DNA from: an uncultured Blautia sp.
GTDB lineage: Bacteria > Bacillota > Clostridia > Lachnospirales > Lachnospiraceae
Assembly (NCBI GenBank): GCA_946538475.1
Contig: CAMNGN010000103.1
Location: 1 to 6,993, forward strand
Direction: 5' to 3'
Length of the DNA stretch: 6,993 nucleotides
Shown here piece after piece: positions 1 to 4,980 of the stretch; within the stretch, counting starts at the first letter, position 1, and every line of letters starts with the position of its first letter. The notes beneath the pieces were generated by a model. That model saw only the letters and a list, made by a program, of their open reading frames with translations. It did no database searches and had not been told where the DNA came from. The position numbers and the translations under genes are program-made.

Positions 1-7
1 TGTACTA

Positions 8-532
8 TTATTCTGCTGCGGGAGCAGCTTCTTCTGCCGGAGCAGCTTCGCCATCTTTCTCGGCGATCTGGTTGAGTACTCGAGCCAGATTTGCGATCGG
101 GGACTGCATGCTGCCAAACAGTCTTCCGAGAAGGATTTCTCTCGACGGGATCTCGGAGAGAGCCTTCATTCCGTTCGCATCGTTGTAGTTGCCTTCAATG
201 ACACCTGCGATCATCTCAAGCTTGTTGTACTGCTTTGCAAATTTTGCAATGACTCTAGCCGGAGCAGTTGCATCATCTTTAGATACCGCCAGAGCGTTGG
301 TACCGTTAAGATGCTCAGCCAGCTTCTCAAACTCTGTCCCTGCAAAAGCACGATGCATCATTGTGTTTTTGTAGACCTTGTACTGAATACCGGCTTCTCT
401 CATTTCCTTACGGAACGCAGTATCCTGGTCAACAGTAAGGCCACTGTAGTTAACAAGCACTACGGCCTGCGCGCCTTCAACGACGCCGGCGATTTCATCT
501 ACGATCGGTTGTTTCAGTTCTACCTTTGCCAT
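8..532 (-). CDS. rplJ: 50S ribosomal protein L10
   Basis: L10 forms the base of the ribosomal stalk. It anchors to 23S rRNA with its N-terminal domain and carries L7/L12 dimers on its C-terminal helix, so it helps recruit GTPase translation factors. The 174-residue product has the family's usual length and conserved features: MAKVELKQPIV at the start, the NYSGLTV segment near residues 28-34, the YKVYKNTMMHRAF region near 51-63, and an alanine/glutamate-rich tail typical of Firmicutes L10. The ATG at 530-532 is preceded by AAGGAGG (about 545-551), roughly 12 bases upstream, which is slightly long but the only good site. It has its own promoter and an L10-type attenuator leader upstream, so autogenous control is expected. 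rplL should follow beyond base 1. The gene directly upstream is upp rather than rplA, which is unusual. Identification is secure. Confidence 0.99.
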   Translation of the reverse strand: MAKVELKQPIVDEIAGVVEGAQAVVLVNYSGLTVDQDTAFRKEMREAGIQYKVYKNTMMHRAFAGTEFEKLAEHLNGTNALAVSKDDATAPARVIAKFAKQYNKLEMIAGVIEGNYNDANGMKALSEIPSREILLGRLFGSMQSPIANLARVLNQIAEKDGEAAPAEEAAPAAE

Positions 533-587
533 GAAAATGGTACACCTCCTTATAGATTTTGATTACCGCCGCACGGGAGTGATATAG

Positions 588-617
588 AAAAAGGTCCTAC
601 TGCAAGACAGTAAGACC
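588..617 (-). terminator. Intrinsic terminator of the L10 leader attenuator
   Basis: Read on the minus strand, GGTCTTACTG and CAGTAGGACC form a 10-bp stem with one G-U pair around a 5-base loop (TCTTG). Five U residues follow directly, then C and U. It lies about 55 bases upstream of the rplJ ATG and downstream of the L10-binding fold, the expected place for a regulated attenuator rather than a gene-end terminator. No unambiguous antiterminator pairing was found by eye. GTAAG segments near 662-675 could pair with CTTAC of the stem. Confidence 0.85.
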
Positions 618-701
618 TCAAAATTCCTGAGTATACTCGTCCTCGGCAGGCGTGCTCACCGCACTTACACCTTACGGTACCTGCTGTCTTCGGCAGCGTT
701 C
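588..701 (-). ncRNA. L10 leader RNA (rplJ autoregulatory 5' UTR)
   Basis: The transcript between the rplJ promoter and its ribosome binding site carries the hallmarks of the L10 leader: GACAGCAGG (about 679-687 on the plus strand) pairing with CCTGC (about 646-650), the CTGCCGAAG and CCTGCCGAGG boxes, and a terminator hairpin at its 3' end. In Bacillus subtilis this RNA is known to bind L10(L12)4 and trigger premature termination of rplJL. The same logic is inferred here. Outer boundaries are approximate: the upstream end is the predicted transcription start and the downstream end is the last U of the terminator. Confidence 0.9.
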
Positions 702-707
702 TAGAGT

Positions 708-736
708 AAATTAACACATTAAGAAGCATATGTCAA
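708..736 (-). promoter_or_regulatory. Promoter of rplJ
   Basis: The minus strand shows a perfect -35 hexamer TTGACA (731-736), a 17-base spacer and a -10 hexamer TAATTT (708-713). Transcription should start near base 701, at the first base of the L10 leader. The -35 box begins only four bases beyond the large hairpin at 741-843, so the promoter is packed directly against that element. Confidence 0.88.
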
Positions 737-740
737 GCAC

Positions 741-843
741 AAAAATGAAACAGGGGGACGGTTCCTCGTTCCACTTGCAAAGACAGGGGACGGTTCTCTG
801 TCTTTGCAAGTGGAACGAGGAACCGTCCCCCTGTTTCATTTTT
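741..843. repeat. Composite palindromic element, perfect 45-bp arms
   Basis: Bases 741-785 and 799-843 are exact reverse complements (45 of 45). The 13-base centre (786-798) is itself nearly self-complementary if G-U pairs are allowed, so a 103-nt transcript could fold into one uninterrupted hairpin. Each arm begins ATGAAACAGGGGGACGG, and a second GGGGACGGTTC copy lies at the centre (786-796), giving a hairpin nested in a hairpin. The arm reaches into the last two bases of the upp stop codon on one side and ends four bases short of the rplJ -35 box on the other. The A5 and T5 ends of the arms give it the shape of a bidirectional terminator, and no other terminator separates upp from rplJ. It resembles REP/MITE sequences associated with Y1 transposases; that assignment is inference. 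Confidence 0.92.
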
Positions 844-1471
844 ATTTTGTTCCGAAGATACGGTCGCCCGCATCGCCCAGGCCCGGGCAGATGTATGCGT
901 TCTCGTTCAGGCATCTGTCAAGATTGCCGACATAAATCTGCACATCCGGATGCTCTGCATGAAGCTTCTCAAGTCCCTCGGGTGCTGCGATAAGGCACAT
1001 GAATTTGATATTCTTGCCGCCCTTCTGCTTGATAAAATCGACTGCTGCGCAGGCTGAACCGCCTGTTGCAAGCATCGGATCCACAACGATCGCGATACGC
1101 TCATCGATGTTTTCGGGCAGCTTACAATAATACTCGTGAGGAGCATGTGTTTCCGGGTCACGATAAAGTCCGATATGTCCAACCTTTGCGGAAGGAACAA
1201 GTGTAAGAATGCTATTGACAAAGCCAAGGCCGGCACGAAGCACCGGGATGATTGCCAGCTTTTTGCCTGAGATCATTGGCGTCATGCATGTTTCAAGCGG
1301 TGTAGTCACTTCAACAAGCTCGGTCGGAAGGTCTCTGAGTGCCTCATATCCCATCAGAATACCGATCTCCTCGACCAGTTTACGGAATTCGTTGGTTCCG
1401 GTGTTCTGATCGCGTAACATCGAAATCTTGTGTTTAATGAGGGGGTGATCCATAATAAATACATTTTCCAT
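842..1471 (-). CDS. upp: Uracil phosphoribosyltransferase
   Basis: This cytosolic enzyme converts uracil and PRPP to UMP and pyrophosphate in pyrimidine salvage. The 209-residue product has family-standard length and is collinear with Bacillus Upp. It begins VFIMDHPLIKHK, carries SGKKLAIIPVLRAGLG (about 68-83) and GLYRDPET (101-108), has the PRPP-binding loop IVVDPMLATGGSA (128-140), and ends in the uracil-binding GLGDAGDRIFGTK. No key residue is missing. The ATG at 1469-1471 has an AAAGGAC-type ribosome site about 10 bases upstream, and starting here matches the family N-terminus better than Met7. A near-consensus promoter lies about 60 bases upstream, so it is probably transcribed alone. 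Its stop codon is overlapped by the large palindrome at 741-843, which may end its transcript. Confidence 0.99.
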   Translation of the reverse strand: MENVFIMDHPLIKHKISMLRDQNTGTNEFRKLVEEIGILMGYEALRDLPTELVEVTTPLETCMTPMISGKKLAIIPVLRAGLGFVNSILTLVPSAKVGHIGLYRDPETHAPHEYYCKLPENIDERIAIVVDPMLATGGSACAAVDFIKQKGGKNIKFMCLIAAPEGLEKLHAEHPDVQIYVGNLDRCLNENAYICPGLGDAGDRIFGTK

Positions 1472-1537
1472 TACAGAATTGTCCTTTCCTTGATATGCCT
1501 TCAGGCTATTTGTTAACTTTTTGCTGTTTACAAAAGC

Positions 1538-1566
1538 ATTATATACAATTCCGGTATATTTTTCAA
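1538..1566 (-). promoter_or_regulatory. Promoter of upp
   Basis: The minus strand has TTGAAA (1561-1566), a 17-base spacer and a perfect TATAAT (1538-1543). Predicted transcription starts near 1531, giving a 5' UTR of about 60 bases. The -35 box overlaps by two bases the outer A/T-rich flank of the hairpin at 1565-1602. No PyrR-type leader or other attenuator is visible in the short UTR. Confidence 0.88.
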
Positions 1567-1602
1567 GGGACCGGACGATTTATCGTCGCCCGGTCCCTTT
1601 TT
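1565..1602. terminator. GC-rich hairpin between the VWA gene and upp
   Basis: GGGACCGG (1567-1574) and CCGGTCCC (1590-1597) form a perfect 8-bp stem. ACGA/TCGT (1575-1578 and 1583-1586) extends it inside a 3-base bulge. On the plus strand it is followed by TTTTT, the classic intrinsic terminator shape, yet no plus-strand gene lies upstream of it. On the minus strand it follows the VWA gene, but the tract after the stem is only TTGAAAAA, so termination in the gene direction may be weak. It may insulate upp from antisense transcription. Confidence 0.6.
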
Positions 1603-1610
1603 CTTCTCTT

Positions 1611-1660
1611 TGCGGCACGATGGCAGGTGCGTTCTTTGGCTCAGCCCGTGGCTTGCCGCA
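1611..1660. repeat. Imperfect inverted repeat in the VWA 3' region
   Basis: TGCGGCA (1611-1617) and TGCCGCA (1654-1660) are exact reverse complements enclosing 36 bases with further short GC-rich self-complementarity, such as GGCTCAGCC. No U-run follows on either strand. It directly abuts the REP-like hairpin at 1663-1693, so the two may form one paired structured unit. Its function is unknown. Confidence 0.45.
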
Positions 1661-1662
1661 GA

Positions 1663-1693
1663 ATGAGTCAGGAAACCTGTCCCCGCAACTCAT
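1663..1693 (-). repeat. REP-like hairpin with GGGGAC core, downstream of VWA gene
   Basis: On the minus strand the element reads ATGAGTTGCGGGGAC (1679-1693) and continues to ACTCAT (1663-1668). ATGAGT/ACTCAT form the foot stem and CAGG/CCTG (1669-1672 and 1676-1679) an upper stem around an AAA/TTT loop. An unpaired TGCGGGGA bulge lies on one side only. A foot stem, a one-sided GGGGA-containing bulge and a short apical hairpin are typical of single REP units recognised by Y1 transposases. It starts nine bases after the VWA stop codon. It shares ATGA-N5-GGGGAC with the elements at 741-843 and 2679-2752. Confidence 0.65.
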
Positions 1694-1702
1694 CGGTATT
1701 CT

Positions 1703-2371
1703 TTACTTTTTATGTCTCTTCCTGTAGTCCGCGCGGATCGGGGCAGTACATGCATACACCACTCTGTCCACTTCTTCTTCGGACTCCGCCTGTCTCACGG
1801 CCGACACTGTCCGGGACAATGCGCGGAAGTTTGTAGCAGTACCCGCACTGTCACACTCGTAGTTCATCGCTCTATCGGCTCTGATACCGAATCTGCCCGC
1901 CACCTGCACGGAATCGATGTTGGCGCCAAGGAAAAGAAATTCCCAGCCGTACTTCTTCTGCTCCTTCTCCACCATCTCTTTTACCTCACGGTAATTGTAG
2001 ATACGGCTGGCGTTTTCCATGCCGTCCGTAGTGATGATGAACAGTGTCTTTTCCGGGCGATCCTCCTCGCGTGCGTACTTATGCACGTTCGCGATATGGT
2101 GGATGGCACCGCCCACCGCGTCCAGAAGCGCCGTGCAGCCTCTCACGTAGTACTGTCTGTCGTTCATCGGCTCCACCTTCTTTACCGGCACACGATCATA
2201 TAAAACCTCGGTGCGGTCATCAAACAAGACGGTGGAGATAAGCGCCTCGCCCTCTTCTTTCTTCTGCTTTTCGATCAGAGAGTTAAAGCCACCGATCGTG
2301 TCTGCCTCCAGGCCGCTCATGGAGCCGCTTCTGTCGAGAATAAAAACTACTTCTGTCAAACCTTTACGCAT
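1703..2371 (-). CDS. von Willebrand factor A (VWA) domain protein
   Basis: The 222-residue product is essentially one VWA domain, a Rossmann-like fold that binds a divalent metal and partner proteins. The MIDAS motif is complete: DRSGS at residues 13-17 (DxSxS), Thr80 in the GCTALLDAV segment, and Asp116 in ITTDGMEN. Hydrophobic strands TEVVFILD, ISTVLFDD and TLFIITTD follow the expected order. There is no signal peptide or membrane segment, so it should be cytosolic, and the basic tail ends RKRHKK. The ATG at 2369-2371 has GGGAGGG seven bases upstream. The gene stands alone, with no adjacent AAA ATPase, kinase or tellurite-resistance partner in the window, so its substrate or partner cannot be stated. 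It resembles TerY-like stand-alone VWA proteins of bacteria; that is a family-level comparison only. Confidence 0.93.
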   Translation of the reverse strand: MRKGLTEVVFILDRSGSMSGLEADTIGGFNSLIEKQKKEEGEALISTVLFDDRTEVLYDRVPVKKVEPMNDRQYYVRGCTALLDAVGGAIHHIANVHKYAREEDRPEKTLFIITTDGMENASRIYNYREVKEMVEKEQKKYGWEFLFLGANIDSVQVAGRFGIRADRAMNYECDSAGTATNFRALSRTVSAVRQAESEEEVDRVVYACTAPIRADYRKRHKK

Positions 2372-2424
2372 AATATAGCCCTCCCTTTTTTGTAATTCTT
2401 TGGTTTTTTTCTGTTGTTGGGCCT

Positions 2425-2430
2425 ATTATA
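2425..2430 (-). promoter_or_regulatory. Candidate -10 box for the VWA gene
   Basis: A perfect TATAAT lies on the minus strand about 54 bases upstream of the VWA start, just after a run of nine T residues. No -35 hexamer resembling TTGACA lies at 16-18 bases. The A/T tract could act as an UP-like or bendable element, but this is only a partial promoter by sequence. Confidence 0.4.
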
Positions 2431-2492
2431 CAATAAAAAAAAATTTGACCGGTCGCTTTGCGAACGACCTTTTCTAACTCAAAAGAAGTCAA

Positions 2493-2634
2493 GTTATACA
2501 GAGAATAACGCAGGAAATGTCGTATGTAGTCGTTCTTTTCAGGCTTCACAATGCGTGTCGTACGGAGAATGACGCAGGATATATTGTTTGTGGTTGTCCT
2601 TTTCGGGCTTCATAAAGCAAGTCGTACGGAGAAA
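2493..2634. repeat. Degenerate 64-bp tandem repeat (two copies plus a partial third)
   Basis: Unit 1 (2493-2556) and unit 2 (2557-2620) align without gaps at 48 of 64 positions. A third copy starts at 2621 and keeps the first 13 bases (GTCGTACGGAGAA) before diverging. Shared blocks include GAGAAT-ACGCAGGA and CTTTTC-GGCTTCA. Of the 16 differences, 12 are transitions. The start of each unit can form a small stem (GTTAT/ATAAC in unit 1, GTCGT/ATGAC in unit 2) in which the changes keep pairing if G-U is allowed. The period is not a multiple of three, and the minus-strand frames break between copies, so it is not an intact coding repeat. No known element was recognised. Confidence 0.75.
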
Positions 2635-2678
2635 TTCATAAATAATGGTGAATGTAGATGTCTCTTATCGGTGACACA

Positions 2679-2752
2679 AGTAAATGGGGACGTATCTCTC
2701 CGACTCATTTTTACGAGCAAAAATGAATCGGAGAGATACGTCCCCATTTACT
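2679..2752. repeat. Long REP-like hairpin, 34-bp arms, at end of macro gene
   Basis: Arms 2679-2712 and 2719-2752 are reverse complements with one mismatch (2704 against 2727) around a 6-base loop, ACGAGC. Each arm contains GTAAATGGGGACG. On the minus strand the element reads ATGAGTAAATGGGGAC (2740-2755), and the TGA inside ATGAGT is the stop codon of the macro-domain gene. No U-run follows the hairpin in the gene direction (ACTTGTGTC follows), so it is not a classic terminator. It may act as a 3'-end stabiliser or be a transposase-associated repeat. Confidence 0.88.
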
Positions 2753-3990
2753 CATGCAATGATACATGGCAGATCATGCTCCTCAAGCTGTATATCCAGC
2801 TCGATCATGTCATAGATCTCATTCTCGATAAAATAAGAAAAGATGATATCCGTCTTGTCGCAGGGTGACAGCGCATAGCCCGCCCTGGCCAGCAGATCCT
2901 TAGACTCGTCCAGGTTAAGCTTAGCGCCGACGCACAGGCAAAGGGCCGTAAGCTTCTGCGGATGATAATTCACGTTATTCTTAATCTTGGAGAAGATCTT
3001 TTTATCCACGATCGCCCGCTTATACACCTCCGCGTTCGTCATATGCTTAGATTCGATCAGGTAGAGAAGATACTGCGAAAATGTATCTGACAGATGGCTC
3101 ATGCGTTCCTGCAGTCTGCTTTCATGTTGCGAACCGAAGTCCAAATACTCGTCTTCATCCTCATAGGGGGACGCAGATCCCGCCATAGACGCATTTGCAG
3201 CGAACGAACCGGATACAGTATAATCTTCTTCCTCTTTCGGCATAGGCATATTCGCGGCAAATGATCCGGACGCCGTATTATCTTCCTCCGGCTCCTGCCG
3301 CCTTCTTCTGAACACCGAGAAGAAAGAATCTTTTTCCTTCTTTTCACCACGTGCTTTTGGGGAAGCGTTGTATTCTCTCCCCGCACGATAAGAAGGTCTT
3401 GCTGCCGAAGCTCTCGGCGAAGAAAAGCCCTCGTCATATTCTTCGCGGACCCTTCGCTCCACATAGTGCCGGTCGATATACTCTTCCAGCCCCGGATAAA
3501 GCTTTCCTCCAAGCGAAGACGCCTTCTCGTCAAACACGACCAGGTATATCTCCATCTCACTGCCCAGGAGAAAAGCGTTGATCTCATCCACAGCGATCAG
3601 CATGCCTTCCTCTTTCGGATACCCGAAGCTGCCTGTGGAGATCAGAGGAAACGCGATCGAGCGGATTCCGTTATTCTTAGCGAGCCTCAGGCTTTTCCTG
3701 TAGCACGAACGCAGCTTCATTTCTTCACCCGATTTTCCGCCTTTGTACAGCGGACTTACCGCATGGATAATGTAGCGGGACGGAAGACCGAAACCCGGTG
3801 TAATAAAAGCTTCCCCCTCGGGGACATGGCCTATATGCTCTTTTCTGTACTTAAGAAGCTCATCGAATCCCGCTGCTATATACACAGCGGTATCAACGCC
3901 CGGTCCCACGACAGGATTTTCATTTGCCGTATTCACGATAGCTTCCGTGTTCATTTTTGTGATATCGTTACGTACGATCTTTAGTGCCAT
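2752..3990 (-). CDS. Macro domain protein with C-terminal XRE-like helical domain
   Basis: The 412-residue protein has three parts. Residues 1 to about 165 form a macro domain, a fold that binds ADP-ribose or its derivatives: NDITKMNTEAIVNTAN (8-23), GPGVDTAVYIAAG (29-41), HAVSP (77-81) and the phosphate loop ISTGSFGYP (117-125). Residues 180-290 are a charged, probably disordered linker with RRRR (229-232 region) and SGSFAAN repeated at 241-247 and 260-266. Residues 292-412 are helical, including SKHMTNAEVYKRAIVDKKI and DESKDLLARAGYALS, and resemble an XRE-like helix-turn-helix followed by a helical cap. The start at 3988-3990 is chosen because GAGGGGAG lies just upstream and MALKIVRNDIT matches macro-domain openings. 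A GTG at 4051-4053 would add 21 residues but has no ribosome site. It may be cotranscribed with the DUF554 gene 114 bases upstream. The exact ligand and target are unknown. Confidence 0.92.
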   Translation of the reverse strand: MALKIVRNDITKMNTEAIVNTANENPVVGPGVDTAVYIAAGFDELLKYRKEHIGHVPEGEAFITPGFGLPSRYIIHAVSPLYKGGKSGEEMKLRSCYRKSLRLAKNNGIRSIAFPLISTGSFGYPKEEGMLIAVDEINAFLLGSEMEIYLVVFDEKASSLGGKLYPGLEEYIDRHYVERRVREEYDEGFSSPRASAARPSYRAGREYNASPKARGEKKEKDSFFSVFRRRRQEPEEDNTASGSFAANMPMPKEEEDYTVSGSFAANASMAGSASPYEDEDEYLDFGSQHESRLQERMSHLSDTFSQYLLYLIESKHMTNAEVYKRAIVDKKIFSKIKNNVNYHPQKLTALCLCVGAKLNLDESKDLLARAGYALSPCDKTDIIFSYFIENEIYDMIELDIQLEEHDLPCIIA

Positions 3991-4104
3991 GGCTCTCTCC
4001 CCTCTTCCGATCGTCATTACCAACTCTTTCTTCAGGATTTCCGGCATTATCACAAGAAAATCGGAAATTCCGTCATCACAGGCGACGATCCGATATCAAG
4101 TTCA

Positions 4105-4830
4105 TTATGCAAAGCCGAACCCTGCCCAGGCAGCCGCTATAATCAGCGACGGCAAAAGATTTGCTACCCTGATCTTTTTACCCCAAAACAGATTGACGCC
4201 CACGCAGAAAATCAGTACCGATCCCACGAGCGACAGGTTGTTCATCGCCGCGTCCGTAATGTACGGCCTGATCAGTACGGCAAGCGCCGTCACGGTACCC
4301 TGAAGAATTCCCACGGGAATCGCCGAAAAAATACATCCTTTTCCGAGCGACGCCGCCATGACCATGATAATGATCATATCCAGCACCGCCTTCGCGAACA
4401 AAATCGAGTGATTGCCGGCCGCGCCGTCCTCGATGGAACCCACGATCGCCATCGCGCCGATGCACACCGTGAGGGAAGCGGTCACAAACGCCCCGACAAA
4501 GCCGGCGTCCCCACTGTTCCCGGTCTTCCTCTTCAGCCACTCTCCAAATTTTTCGATTTTCCCTTCCAGATCGATGAATTCACCGACCACAGCCCCGATT
4601 CCCAGCGCTGCGATCATCATCATCGTTCCCGAAGACTGTAATGTACCGTTTTCTGCCGCAGTGAACATCTGCTGCAGCGCTCCCGATATTCCGATAAAAA
4701 GAACAGCCACTGCATTTGCCAGCAGCAGCGTCTCTCTCATATTCTCCTTGAGCCTGCTGCCAAAGAGCACTCCGGCCGTGCCGCCCAGGATGATAAAAAC
4801 AACATTGATAATTGTTCCGAGTCCCGGCAT
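4105..4830 (-). CDS. DUF554 family integral membrane protein
   Basis: The 241-residue protein is dominated by hydrophobic segments and matches the DUF554 family (YdfK of Bacillus, YqgA of E. coli). It opens with GTIINVVFIILGGTAGVLFG (about 5-24), has a second glycine-rich segment AALGIGAVVGEFIDLEGKIE (about 74-93), then GAFVTASLTVCIGAMAIVGS, and closes with a helix ending AAWAGFGFA. Roughly seven membrane spans are likely. The function of the family is not established; a transport role is often assumed. The ATG at 4828-4830 is preceded by GGAAAGAGAAG, a moderate ribosome site set slightly far away. No promoter stands out in the 150-base gap upstream, so read-through from the LacI/Pr6Pr unit is possible. 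Confidence 0.92.
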   Translation of the reverse strand: MPGLGTIINVVFIILGGTAGVLFGSRLKENMRETLLLANAVAVLFIGISGALQQMFTAAENGTLQSSGTMMMIAALGIGAVVGEFIDLEGKIEKFGEWLKRKTGNSGDAGFVGAFVTASLTVCIGAMAIVGSIEDGAAGNHSILFAKAVLDMIIIMVMAASLGKGCIFSAIPVGILQGTVTALAVLIRPYITDAAMNNLSLVGSVLIFCVGVNLFWGKKIRVANLLPSLIIAAAWAGFGFA

Positions 4831-4980
4831 GATATTAATCTTCTCTTTCCAAATTTGTATCCTTCGGCAATCCGCCGGGCTTTACAGCGCTTACACGTCT
4901 GCCGAATGCTTGTGTCGATCGGTTTTGTCTGCATCGGTCAGAAAACAGCTCACGTTATGTCCGGCTGTTCCGCACATATC

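Noticed and set aside
2364..2549. A 61-codon minus-strand frame with a GTG start overlapping the start of the VWA gene
   Set aside because: It has no ribosome binding site, begins inside the degenerate tandem repeat, and runs through the T-tract and TATAAT box upstream of the VWA gene. The repeat period of 64 also breaks its frame between copies. Most likely chance or a decayed remnant.
2493..2755. CRISPR array
   Set aside because: The repeats are degenerate, directly adjacent without unique spacers, and only two to three units long. The hairpin beside them belongs to a different repeat family.
4863..4906. Inverted repeat TTCGGCA / TGCCGAA upstream of the DUF554 gene
   Set aside because: A 7-bp stem with a 30-base spacer is expected by chance at this scale and no regulatory context supports it.
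4737..4934. A 65-codon minus-strand frame with a CxxC pair (TCKRCK), overlapping the DUF554 start
   Set aside because: Its second half lies out of frame inside the well-supported DUF554 gene, and there is no clear ribosome site. The single CxxC is not enough for a zinc-binding call.
4942..4969. A 6-bp stem (AACAGC/GCTGTT) followed by TTTT after the Pr6Pr-like gene
   Set aside because: The stem is short with a 14-base loop and the U-run is brief, so it is too weak to call a terminator.
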